Shown here: in pieces, positions 22,480-33,648 of the stretch
How the letters are laid out: each line of letters begins with the position of its first letter
Position numbering within the stretch: position 1 is the first letter of the stretch
Origin: Eucommia ulmoides
Lineage: Eukaryota > Streptophyta > Magnoliopsida > Garryales > Eucommiaceae
DNA: 64,000 bases
NCBI GenBank assembly: GCA_016647705.1
Contig: CM028328.1
Span: 1,422,501-1,486,500, forward strand
Reading direction: 5' to 3'
Notes under the pieces: model-generated
What the model was told of the DNA's origin: nothing
Databases searched by the model: none
The model's input: the letters and a program-made list of their open reading frames with translations, nothing else
Program-made: the position numbers and the translations under genes

Positions 22480-25400
22480 AATTGTGGTTAGGAAGGGCAA
22501 CGATCATTCGGGAAGAAACAAGAAAATGAGAGAGAGAGAAGTGAAGAGGAAGAAGAAGCCATCGGAAGGGTTGTCGGAAATCACTGGTGCAGGTTCAGGT
22601 TGTTTTCCCAAGGTTGATAGTCATTTGGGTTGTACAAGTGTGCAAGTGTGACATGTTCTGGGGGTCATATGGAAGCAGGTATGTGTGGGTGAAGGACTGT
22701 GCCCTGTTTTTGCTGTTTAGAGTTACAACCGTTGGTTTGGGGTATTATTTTAGTGGGTGTTTTAGCTAGAGTGAAGGGAATGAGGTTGGTTTTATCAGCG
22801 TAAACTTGGGACGGTTGATTGTGAAGGTGGAGTGAAGAATTTAAGGGCCGGAGTTGGTGACGAGAAGGAATAAGAAGACTGGTCTGTTCTGTTCTGTCAG
22901 GGACGAAGCCAGGACCGCTTAGGCGGTGGAATATCGCTTAGGCGGTAAAACAACAGAGAGCTGAAAATTTTGTGATCGCTTAGGCGGTAAAACAACAGAG
23001 AGCCAGAATCGCATGATCGCTTAGGCGGTGGAAGATCGCTTAGGCGGTAAAACAACAGAGAACAAGAATCGCCTGTTCACCTAGGCGGTGTATTTCCGCT
23101 TAGGCGGTGGGGAGTAGAAGCATATTCTAGGGGGGCTTGCGAGTACAAATTTTCAGGTGAGTGTACTGCCCTTCTTGCCAAACTATTTTCCATATAAATA
23201 TGATGAGATATGTGTTTATTTAACTGTACGAATTTTATAAATTATATGGATCAAGCTAGTTGTGGATGAGTTGGTAAAATGGTTTTCCATTGAAATATTT
23301 GGGTTTAAAAAGAAAGACTTTATAAATAATCTGTTGAATTTGATGGTTTTAATAAAAAGGTGGGAAAAACATGATTTTTAAAATAAAAGTGGGTTTTGTT
23401 AAAAAGAGGTGGACAAGGGTGATTTTGTCGATATTATTGAAGTGGTGATTATTATTATGGTCTGTCCGGAGGATGGTCCGGCAGAGGAATAATTATTTGT
23501 GATTTGGTGATAATATTATTGAATTGACTATGCCATAGTTTATATTATGATCTGTCCGGAGGGTGGTCCGGCAGATGGATAGTTACTATAAGGTGATTGA
23601 CGTCATGTGGTGATTTATATTATTGGCTTCCGGAGACGTCCGGTTGGCGGTGATCTGCGCAGTTAGGTCCGCTAGGAAGGCATATCCTACGGATGGTTAC
23701 GATACCGTTGCAACTCCCGATCGTGAGGTTAAAACGATCACTGTGGATTAGCCGGTGGGTGTGGGATTGAGATGTGTGTTTAAATTGGAGTGTTTTATAT
23801 ATACTGGGTGACTTTGTGACGCCCCATCCCGGTTTCTCAGGGACGGGACCAAAGGTTTCTCCTATAGAGAAAATCCTAAGCCTAAAAGCAACTATCCGAC
23901 TAGTCAACTTCTTTGACTCTACAAAATTTATATTAATATATATATCATAGCGATAATTCTACTAGCCAATTTTTATTGACGGGAGTGCATTTCATATAAT
24001 AATCACCATTTAAATATCACCAATTAATCCAACGTTTCATTTCGAGTTAATCCGCGGATTTGTTTAAAACATGGCGACCCAATTTGTTCTATAATAATTA
24101 ACTTTCACTTTCGCAAAACGGCGCCAAAACTTCTAATTTAATAATTTAATAAATTTCAATATATTTTTTACTATGCCAATGACGGTTAATTAATAGTTCA
24201 AATTAGAACAATATTTCCCATTTAAAATCCAGTAGGAACTAGTACGTTCTAATTCATAATTTAAACATACTACTTCCAGTTATAATTGAAGTCCCAAATT
24301 TAACACAATATAAAATCAAACCAATTATATTAACAATCTATATATATTAATATATTCAACTTGGAAATAAATATTTTACAAGCACTACAGTATTTATAGT
24401 TACCGTTTCCTTCAATTATAACAATAAATAATTTCATTACAATTTATTTACAACACGAAATTCAAATATAATATTTATCTCTTCTCTCGTATTTCTCCCA
24501 GCTGATCCTGCAATCCAAACACTATGAGGTTGTGAGCCAACGCTCAGTAGAACTCCAACCCCTCTAATACGTGCATTTAATTTATATAACACAAATCACG
24601 TGAGCAAGCTCATCACATAAATTCCGCATGGTCCCAATTTAACACAAAAATCACGTAAACATGCTCGTCACATAAATTCCGCATTGTCCCACATATTTCA
24701 GATAATTTCAACAGGTAAAATTCCACAAAATACGACAATTAAATGCATATATGAAAAGAGTCAATAATTCTACCTTTCCCGGATTTTCTACCGGTCCGCG
24801 AGATGAGTTTTTAGTTTTATTGGGGTAGTTCGTGTAATTTTTTATTTTTTTTTTTCTTCTTTCTTCTTCCTTTTTTGCTTCTGTTTGCGCCGCTGGTTCA
24901 GCCGAATCTCCTCCCAACTCCGACGATCTCCCTTGCCACCAACTGGATGTCCAAACGCACATACCCGCAGCTACCCACACCATCGACGACGCCAAACACA
25001 CCCAACCACTCACGATTACCTCCTCCACTGCCGGACCCAACTCACGCCACCACCACCGAACCAACCGAACCACCACCTTCAGTCACCGCTCCGAACACAC
25101 ACACACACACCACACGAAACACTGACCACCGGACAACTGATCGACACACCCACACCGCAACCGTTGAGCACACACACAGCAGACGCAACACACACACACA
25201 CCCACTACTTTCTCTCTCTAACTTACCGGCGGCACACTCCGATCACCACTTTCCCTTCAACCACAACAGCGGACACACACACAAACGACACCTGCACACA
25301 CTCCGAACCAGACACACACACACTGCTTCGCCGAAACGACCGCAACGATCACCGATCACCGACACCGAACCTCACCGGCAAACCCACCTCCGATTCTCTC

Positions 25401-26270
25401 TCTTCTTTTCTCTCTCTCGTCGGTTTTCTTTCCTCTTTCCCGAGGTGTATGGATATGTATGAATATATGTACGTATACATATGTATATATGTGTATATGT
25501 GTGCGTGATCCAACGGCCTTCCCTTTCACCAACTCTCCTCTCTCTCTCTATATATAAAATATGTAATATATATATTACACTTACCTCCCTTCCAGTTAGG
25601 TTAGGATAATGATTAAACCCAATTCTAATTTTAAATATTGTGAAAATTACAATTCAACCCCTAATATTTTGAATCACACAATTAATATCGCAATTCATCC
25701 CGATATTTTTGAAATATTATAAAATGCGACTAAAATTATTTGTATATAAAAATTGGGGTCTTACAGACTTATTATTGATTGAGTGTTTGGAAACTGAATT
25801 ATACTGCTTTACTTCCATTGCTTATTTGATACTAAAGATTTTACCAACTCTGTGTGGTGTTTATATTTATTCACGCTTGATCCATTTAAATATTAGATTT
25901 TATGAAATGTATTGTTGCTATGTTAAAAATGGTTTTTACTAAGAAGGCAGTACACTCGCAGGTGCTGTAGAGAAACGTTTGTCCCCTACTGGCAGTAAGT
26001 CGATTCCTGAAGGGCCGTAGCGAAGAATATCTTGTTAGTGATTCTTTTTGCTTTTGGTTGTACATGTTAGTTAGTAAAAATATGAACTAGCGCTGTTGTT
26101 GTAAGAGTAAGAGAGTCTCAAGAGAAGGAGATATATGTATTTTGTTGACTATAGTAAATAATATGCTCTTTTTGTGTAAGGTATTTTAATTCGAGTTAGT
26201 TATTGCTGGAAAAGTAGTATTGTTGTCACACCGGCCCACAAATATTGTGAAATCGGGGTGGGTTGTGACA
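22191..26270 (+). mobile_element. Solo LTR B, same family as the complete gypsy element
   Basis: It begins TGTAAGACCCTG and ends GGGTTGTGACA, flanked by perfect GAGAG duplications (22186-22190, 26271-26275). The sequence is the reverse complement of the LTRs at 49535-51514 and 56414-58391, including the T/A-run near the start, the CGCTTAGGCGGT array (22915-23110) and the 'actaagaaggcagtacactcgcaggtgctgtag' block. Without the inserted B2 it is about 2.1 kb, close to the 1.98 kb of the complete element's LTRs. No internal domain is left, so it formed by LTR-LTR recombination. Confidence 0.9.
23815..25765 (-). mobile_element. Solo LTR B2 nested inside LTR B
   Basis: It begins TGTGACGCCCCATCCCGG and ends TTGGGGTCTTACA, with perfect GACTT duplications (23810-23814, 25766-25770). 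Removing it restores LTR B colinearity with the complete element ('gggtgacttattatt'). It is a different LTR family, related to A and C at its right part. ORFs of about 200 residues at 24875-25508 are Thr/His/Pro-rich translations of (CA)n-like DNA and are not genes. Confidence 0.88.
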
Positions 26271-26961
26271 GAGAGTGCTCGAACACCTCAGCTCGACAAA
26301 TATCTTTAATCTTCCTCTAAGGGTTTCCAATTTGTGCAAATCCTAGCTGAGAGTGCTCGGACACCCCAGGTCGGCCATGGTGACTTCCACCCCCTTTGAT
26401 ACTTCCCAATTTGAGCAAATATGAGTTGAGAGTGTTGGACACCTCAACTCAGCCATGGAGCTTCAACCTTCACTTAAGGGTTCCATTTTCGCACAAGTCC
26501 GAGCTAAGAGTGCTCAGACACCTCAGCTCGGCAGGGTAGCTTGAACTTCCTTTTGAAGGTCTTCATTCTTCATATATCTGAGCTGAGAGTGCTAGGACAC
26601 CTCAACTTTTTGTTGAGTCTTCAATCCCATTTGAGGCTTTCCAATTTGTGGGCAATCCGAGCTGAGGGTGCTTGGACAATGTAGCTCGGTAAGTTGACTT
26701 TTTTCTTTATTTGAGGGATCCACTTAAGAGATAATCCGAGCTGAGGGTGCTCGGACACCCCAACTCTACAGGGATACTTCTTCATTTGAGACCCCTTGTG
26801 GATGATGTCCGAGATAAGGGTGTTCAGACACCTCAACTTGGTAACTTGTTCTCTGGACAACTTGGTGGAGGGGTTTGAGACTCCCCTTTGGCATATGTCC
26901 GAGTTGGGGGTATTCGGACACCACAGTTCGGTCCATTCCTTACACTTGGACATATGAAAGG
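26271..26961. repeat. Host repeat X with degenerate tandem CGAGCTGAGAGTGCTCGGACACC motif
   Basis: The motif 'gagctgagagtgctcggacacctcagctcgg' and close variants recur about every 65-100 bp, with at least eight copies (near 26275, 26345, 26425, 26500, 26580, 26660, 26740, 26810 and 26900). The unit is partly palindromic (GAGCTGAG / CTCAGCTC). Confidence 0.7.
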
Positions 26962-27384
26962 TGTTGATCCTAAAATTTTGATGAACAATTAAGTGTTGAT
27001 ATTTTGATGAAACTAATGTTTTAATTGAGTGTTTCAGTATTTAAATTTTCAGTGACGAAGATGCAAATTAAATGGATGCTAAACGATGATGTTGAAGATA
27101 TTGAAGAATTAAGAGTTTGAAGAAATTAGGGAAAACAACCCAGGTAAATGTCAACTCTTAATATCCCAATTAAGAACACACACGGCACAAAATATTTTTA
27201 TTGTTTGTGTGTGTTTTGATTAGGTGAAATTATTTGCTCCAATATGTGATTTGAAAAGAAATATGTTTAAATTGCTAAAATGGAATATAAAAATATTAGT
27301 GGAGCTTATTTAGAAAAGAAAATGGTTAAAGGGGCGAAAACGTAAAAGATAATAAGTTAAAAACGAGTTCAGAATAGAGATCCA

Positions 27385-27635
27385 GAAGATGTAAGTCGAC
27401 TGATGAGTCGACCGGACCAAGCAGTTGTAACTCCCTGTATCTCTAAGTTGACAGGCAGGTCGACTGACTAAAAGAAGTTGAACTCTCTGAATCTACAAGT
27501 CGATAGGTAGGTCGACCGGTGAAGGTAAAAAGAACTCTCTGAATCTACAAGTCGACAGACAGGTTGACCGATGAATGCCTTTGGCTACAACCTGAATCTA
27601 CTAGTAGACTGGTCGGTCGACTAGACGCGTTGTTT
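27385..27635. repeat. Degenerate tandem repeats with GTCGACY motifs in LTR D
   Basis: Four imperfect units of about 60 bp share 'ctctgaatctacaagtcga', 'caggtcgac' and related sequence. Confidence 0.65.
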
Positions 27636-28037
27636 CAGGAAACTGTTTATTCTGAGATTATATCCAAAAGTAGTCGTTTTTAGTTAGGATTTGATAGGGA
27701 TTTCAGGGATATTTTTATATTTAAGATATGCTTTACCTGAAATGTAAATCCTATTGATTTGATTCATTAAGTTTTAATATTTCTCAATTTGGTACTTATA
27801 AATTGTTTTTATTCTAATTAATTGGGATTGAGAAATATTTGGGGGGCTTAATTAAAAGATTTAAAAGTTATTTATTAAGTGAATTGAACAAAAATGAAGT
27901 CATTATGATATAAAGAATCTATAAGAGCTATTAAATGTCATGACACATTGGAACGAGTCGTTAGAAGACTGATTTCATTTTCCTTTAAATAAACCTACGA
28001 ATTTCTTATATCATTAACAACAAGAGAAATCATATCA

Positions 28038-30804
28038 TGTAAGATCTTGATTCTTGATTTAAGTCATATTTCATAACATTTCGGAAATAACGGGGTGTAT
28101 GGTGTAATTTATTATTTGATTTAAAATTCTAAAGGAGTCAATTCGTAATTTAAAATATGTTTATAGATCAAATTTTAAATTAAGGTTTAATTCATAATGT
28201 AAAGGAAATTTGGGGGGAGGATAATGTAATTAGAGAAAAGAAATATATATATATATATATACATACACCATCAGTGATCAAAAGGGAATCCGAGAAAAAA
28301 AATAGAGAAAAGAGAGAGAGAGAGAGAAGAAGGTTTTGTCGTCGCCGGCGGTGTGTTCAGTCCGGTCGCGTGTGGGTGTGCGTCGCCTCGTTGTGTGGGG
28401 GTTAGGTCGCCGGCAGTCGGCGACAATAAGGGAGAGAGAGAGAAGGCGCCGGCGATCGGCTGAACCAAGAATCAAAAACAGAAAAAGAAAAAAAAAAAGA
28501 AAAACAGAGGAGAGAGAAACGGGTTCGGCTGGTGAGCGCTAGGTGGTCGGCCGTTCGGTCTGAAACGAAACGAAAGTAGAAGCGATCGGCGTCGTCGTTA
28601 AGGGTGTGGGTTGCTGCAGGGGTCGTGTCCGTCGTTCGTGTGTGTGTGCCGTTGTCAAAATTTAGAAGAGAGAGAAAGATCGGGTTTCGGCCGGAGGAGT
28701 GTTCGTCGCCGGAGGTCTGTGGTGGTCCGTTCGGTGGTGCGTTTCGGTGTGTGTGGGTGTTCCTCCGTTCGATCCGTGTGTGCGCGCTACTCTGGCCGTC
28801 CGACGGTGCTGTGCAGACGTGTGGGTGCGGGTTGGGACTGTGCGTGTATGTGGGTGTGTGTCCTGTTGATCCAACCGTGTATGTGAGGGCGTGGGAGGAC
28901 GGGAGGTGGTCGCCGGCGGTCAGTGAAGGAGGAACGAGGAAGTGGTCGGCGGCAGACACCGTCGGAAGAAGGAAGAAGGAAGAAGGAAGAAGGAAGAAGA
29001 AACAGAAACAGTGGACGCAAAGAAGAAAGAAAAATGAAAAAAAAAAAAAAGGAAGAAAAGAAGGGAAATTTCGGAAACCACCCCACTGAAAATTCAAAAC
29101 CCCTATCGTGGTCCCCAAACGATTCGGAAACAGGTAAAATTTTAATCGATTAATAATTCTCGTTAAATTAAATATTATTTAGCGTTACAAATCCCAAAAA
29201 TTGTAACAATTTCCTAACGATTAATTAATTTTAATTACGTGGTACATAAAATAGTAGCAATTCGGAATATAAGGCCGGCATTGCATGATTAGGATATTTT
29301 AGATAAGGTATTAATTTAGACTCTGTCACTATTAGGTTCGCAGACACTGGCGTCCAGATAGAGTGCAGACAATGTCAGTGGTGCAAAACGGGAATCGAGG
29401 TGAGTGTACTGCCCTTTTTGCCGAACTATTTTTATATCTAAATATGATAGAAAATGGTTGTATTTAAATTAGATACTTTTACAAAAAAAAAATGAAATGA
29501 AGTGGATCAAGCAGATTTTGGGTGAATTGGTAAAAATTGTATTTTTATTAAATTACGTTAGTTTTGAAAGAAAGTTGAAAAGGATTTTCGTTGGACTTGG
29601 TGGTTTTAAAAGAGAGTGAAAAATATCTTTTTTTTTTCCTAAAAATATATGGTTTCTAAAAATAAAGGGGAACAATGGGTTCGTTGAAATTAGAGGGTTT
29701 TTAAACAAAGATGAAAAATATTATTTTCGGATTAAATCGGTTTTGGTGATAGATGTTGATATTATTAATTTGTAATTTGATGATGTTATTATTGTTTTGT
29801 CGATGCTGTTGATTTTATCTGCTTCGATAGAGCGTTGATTATTTATTGAGTTGTAGTTTGATGATGATATTATTGTATTGATGAGGTGGTTGATTGTGGG
29901 CAGAACTGTTGTTGTTGAGATGGAGATGAGTTGTTGTTGTTGAAATGAGTTGGAGATTGGTGTTGGATTTTCACCCGTCTGGCATAGTCCAGCGGAGCGG
30001 TATTTCACCCGTATAGTCCAGCGGAGCGTTGTTTCACTCGCTTGGCATAGTCCAGCGGAGCGTTGTTCACCCGTCTGGCATAGTCCAGCGGAGCGTTGTT
30101 ATATCCCGCTAGGAAGGCATATCCTACGGGATACGGTACCGTTGCAACTCTCGATCGTGAGGTTAAAACGATCACTAGGACTGGCCAGTGTGTGTGTGTT
30201 GGAGGTGTGTGTTTGAGATTGGTGCTTGAGATGTGGCGTTTTAAGTATATTAGTTGGCGTGATATTATTCATTATGATAGACTTGGATGAGACTTATCTA
30301 TATTGTTTTATTTTCATTACTTATATTCCCATGCTTGATCCATACTAAATAATTATGATGATTGTTATGATTTTATACTAAGATGAATCTGGCTAGAACT
30401 TATCTATAGCGCCTATTTCCATTGCTTAAATACATGTGTTTGATCCATACTAAATTGTAGAAATATTTGGAACGTATTAATATTTTGATAAAAATGTTTT
30501 ACTAAGAAGGCAGTATACTCGCAGGTACAACGGTTAGGAGTCGGTCCCTTACTGGCACTAGGTAGAGCTGCGTAATGAAGTCATAGAGGTGTTTGAGAGA
30601 AACTGTCCAAGACGAACCTGTAAAAGGTTCATAGGTGTATATTGTTTGTTAGGAATAGAAATTGGGATGGGTGTGTCCCCCATTTAAATGTTTGTATTAT
30701 ATGGTGGGAACATATTGTCTTTCATTTGGTTGTTTGGGTATTGGTGATGTCATGTTGTAGTCACGCCAGCCTCGGGATGACGGGTTCCGGGACGGGTTGT
30801 GACA
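28038..30804 (+). mobile_element. Solo LTR C nested in LTR D
   Basis: It begins TGTAAGATCTTGATT and ends GGGACGGGTTGTGACA, with perfect TATCA duplications (28033-28037, 30805-30809). It is 2767 bp. The 5' part aligns with the reverse complement of the right part of B2. The 3' part shares the GATCGT...ACGATC block and the 'actaagaaggcagtatactcgcaggta' block with A, B and the complete element. ORFs at 28402-29118 are Arg/Ser/His-rich shadows of GA- and GT-rich DNA. Confidence 0.88.
29969..30103 (+). repeat. Four tandem units of about 33 bp in LTR C
   Basis: 'tcacccgtctggcatagtc' followed by 'cagcggagcgttg' occurs four times with small variations and one shortened unit. Confidence 0.85.
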
Positions 30805-31853
30805 TATCATATCATAAGATTGAGATTTTCTAAGAGTTATCTTTCTGAGAGTTTGTGAGTTATTCTAAGAGACGATCTTGAAGATCAATTGCGACTAATC
30901 TTTGCTGCTACCGGATTTGAAGTTACATCGTTCTAATTATTCTTTCTGTGAATTTTGGATGAGATCTTTCCAATTGTATTCTATCATTGCATTATTTGTT
31001 TATCTTTTGAAAATTGATTTTAGAAATTGTTTCTGATTTTTTTTGAATAAAATTTTTACAAACAAATTTTTGAATCTGATTACGTACTCAATTATTTGCT
31101 ACCCATATCTTATTTAAAATTAGATTTCAATCTCATATTTTTCTATCACTAAACTTGGGATATTAATTGAGTTATTATTTATTTGGGGTGGTAGAAGCTC
31201 TGAGTGAGATATCCTGCTTATCAATTTGTATTGGTGAGTAGTGTAATGGATTAAATACTGTTGGGGGTATTTAATCAAAGGATAGTTAAGTTTCAGTCTC
31301 TTCCTGTAAAGAGATTGAGGTAGTGATTCTTCCTGAATAGAATTGCGTTTTGAGTGAAATTTATAACGGTTCAATCTTTACTGGGTAAATGGATATTTGA
31401 AGTGATTGGTGAGGTTTTGATTCTTTGGCCTTAATGTTAAAAAGAATTAGGTTATTCTTTAGCGTGTGAAAAATAGAGGTCCTTCCTTAGCCTGGGAAAA
31501 TGATATTGTAAAGGTTGATTCTGAGTCTGTAAAAGAATCGGTGTGTGGGTTTGGTTCCTACCTTTAAAGAGATCTTGAGAATTAGTGGGTGCGAATCTTC
31601 GTGGAGCTCGGAGAACTGAACTAACCAAGAGTAGTTTGGTGAACCAGTATATATCTTGGTGTGCTCCAATATTTACTTTATTTATTTTTGTTATTTGGTG
31701 TGTACTTAGTTGATTAATTTATTTCATTGTGTTATAAAGATAATAATTAATTTAAGATTAAAATTAATTATTTGATTTATTGAAGTTTTATTCTGATAAA
31801 TTTTTTAAATACCTAATTCACCCCCGCTCTTGGGTATTCTACTGGGCCAACAA

Positions 31854-32292
31854 AAAGGGTTTGAGGCTCCCCCTTTCACTTGGGTCCGAATTGAGGGTGT
31901 TCGGATATCGCAGCTTGGACATTTATCCATACTTGGCCTAGGGAGGAGTCTTGCTACATGTGCGATCTCCATGACCAAACTTACCTCTATCAATACTCTT
32001 TAAGATGAATCCATGCATACATGGATTAAGATCATCTACAGAGAAGTTTGTTGAGTAGTCAATTTATGTTCTAAAATTAAGAATTTTGTGGGTTAGTGGC
32101 ATTTCAATGTTTTTGTTAATTGCCTTAGATTTAATAGAAAATTAGTTTTTTTATTTTAGTCCAAGATTTAAAGAGACAAAGTGTCTACTTTCAAAGTAAA
32201 TGGGGGTAAAGTGAAAGTAAGGACTTGTTTGATAATAAATTGAGCTTTCAAAGCAAAGTTAGTAGTGAGATCTAATATTTTTATAATGGATA
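31854..32292. repeat. Host repeat X, right end
   Basis: It resumes the interrupted repeat ('gggtttgaggctcccc', 'gaattgagggtgttcgga'), which fades near 32000. The rest is unassigned. Confidence 0.5.
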
Positions 32293-32601
32293 TTTTTGCA
32301 CTCCTGATGTTTCAAAAAAACCCCAATGTAGCTATATCTTTTTCATTTGAGTACATTGAACACTGAAGTATCAAAATCGTATCAAATGAATCTAAATTAT
32401 TAATTCCGTCATTATTTTTTATCGAATTCATCCACTTGCCTAATTTTCGTACTTACAATTTGGATGATTTTCGTAAAAAATAATGATGGGAATAACGATA
32501 TGGACTTATTTAATACAATTTGAATACATCAGAATTTAATTTAATGTGTTCAAATTGAAAGAAATATTTCTCTGAAAATTCAAGGGTGGAAGTGCAAAAA
32601 A
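32293..32601. mobile_element. MITE-like element, family M1 copy c
   Basis: The left end TTTTTGCACTCCTGATGTTTC and right end 'aattcaagggtggaagtgcaaaaa' are inverted. Internal 'tgaagtatcaaaatcgtatca' matches copies a and f. No ORF. Confidence 0.6.
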
Positions 32602-32682
32602 CTCTTTTTATTATACTTTCAAAATTTCTTTAATTATTTAGTTTTATTCATTTCATTTGCAAGGTAACATATTTTAGTGGGG

Positions 32683-33545
32683 GTTTGACACTTTATACCC
32701 CTAAAGTTTGTTCAAATCACTTTGATCCCCATATTAGTAATTTGAACAGACAATTCACTGAAGTTCAGGGATCATCCCACTACATTCCAAATCAATAGCT
32801 GCGTTATAATTTTAGACGATAAACAATTAACTTTCGCACACTCAACTTTATGAATATATTCAATATTTTCTTTTCGTTCTTATAATTTTTACAAAAAAAT
32901 TATATATATATCGATATATTATGTGTTGGTATCTAAAATTGATTAACACCTCGAGTTGGTCTAGTTAAAATCTACGTGTGAATTACTTGTTGCGATAGAG
33001 GTTCTGAGTTCGGAGTTTTTTGAACGTTCCGTAGTCCATAGTTAGTTCTTTCAAAATCTAAGTTGGGGTTCTGAGATTGTACTTGCACAGAAAATCACCA
33101 AAGTTGCATCCAACGAAGTTCCTCCGACGTGAGAATAAGAGTTCGGAGAAAAAAATGTTATATTATGCTTCGAGATGGTTGTTGAGCATTATTTGAGACA
33201 TTGAATGTTTGAATATTTACAAGTGAATAGCTCAATTAGCGCTGCAATATTTGGGGCATGAACACGGTTAATTATGTTAACTCAGCACGTGGCCAATGAG
33301 CTGGCGCGTGAGGAGATTAGGCCTCTGAACTTGGCCTTCTGGCTTATCTAGGAGAGTCCATGGCCTTCCGGCTTATCTAGGAGAGTCCATTATCCCCGCT
33401 ATAATTCCATCCAAAATTATAGCGGGAATAATGACTTGGATTGTATTGGGATGATTAAGAAACTTTAAGGTGTTATACGTTCAAATTAAAACTACGGGAA
33501 CTAAAGTGAGATTTTAATAAAACTTCATGGGTACAAAGTGTCAGA
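32683..33545. mobile_element. MITE-like element, family M1 copy d, split by a repeat-X copy; abuts the EDM2 5' end
   Basis: The left end TTTGACACTTTATACCCC and right end 'cttcatgggtacaaagtgtcaga' are inverted. The centre (about 32940-33400) is a copy of repeat X. The right end lies 104 bases before the EDM2 start codon, so the core promoter or leader of EDM2 overlaps or directly adjoins transposon sequence. Confidence 0.6.
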
Positions 33546-33648
33546 ACCCGGATCCAAATGACGTGGGTTTTGATTGCAGATATTGATTACGCACAATAGC
33601 CTGAAATTTTCGAGCCCTAATCTCTCTCTCTCTGTCCGGCGCGACGAG

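Larger units (their letters stand above)
26962..31853 (+). mobile_element. Solo LTR D, interrupted by solo LTR C
   Basis: It begins TGTTGATCCTAAAATTTTG and ends ACTGGGCCAACA(A). AAAGG precedes it (26957-26961) and AAAGG follows at 31854-31858, with a one-base uncertainty at the end. After removing C it is about 2.1 kb. Ends and layout are those of long plant LTRs, possibly copia type; the lineage is not determined. No protein domain is present. Confidence 0.65.

Noticed and set aside
24875-25508. Overlapping ORFs of 195 and 207 residues rich in Thr, His and Pro
   Set aside because: They translate (CA)n-like DNA inside solo LTR B2. Two frames of similar length over the same bases, and no domain, indicate low complexity rather than a gene.
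28402-29118. 238-residue ORF (minus) and 161-residue ORF (plus) on the same bases
   Set aside because: Both strands are open because the DNA is GT/GA-rich. They lie inside solo LTR C and have no recognisable domain.
33574-33648. Upstream in-frame ATG for EDM2 adding 25 residues
   Set aside because: The extra residues do not look like EDM2 N-termini, which begin with a short Ser/acidic stretch as at 33649.
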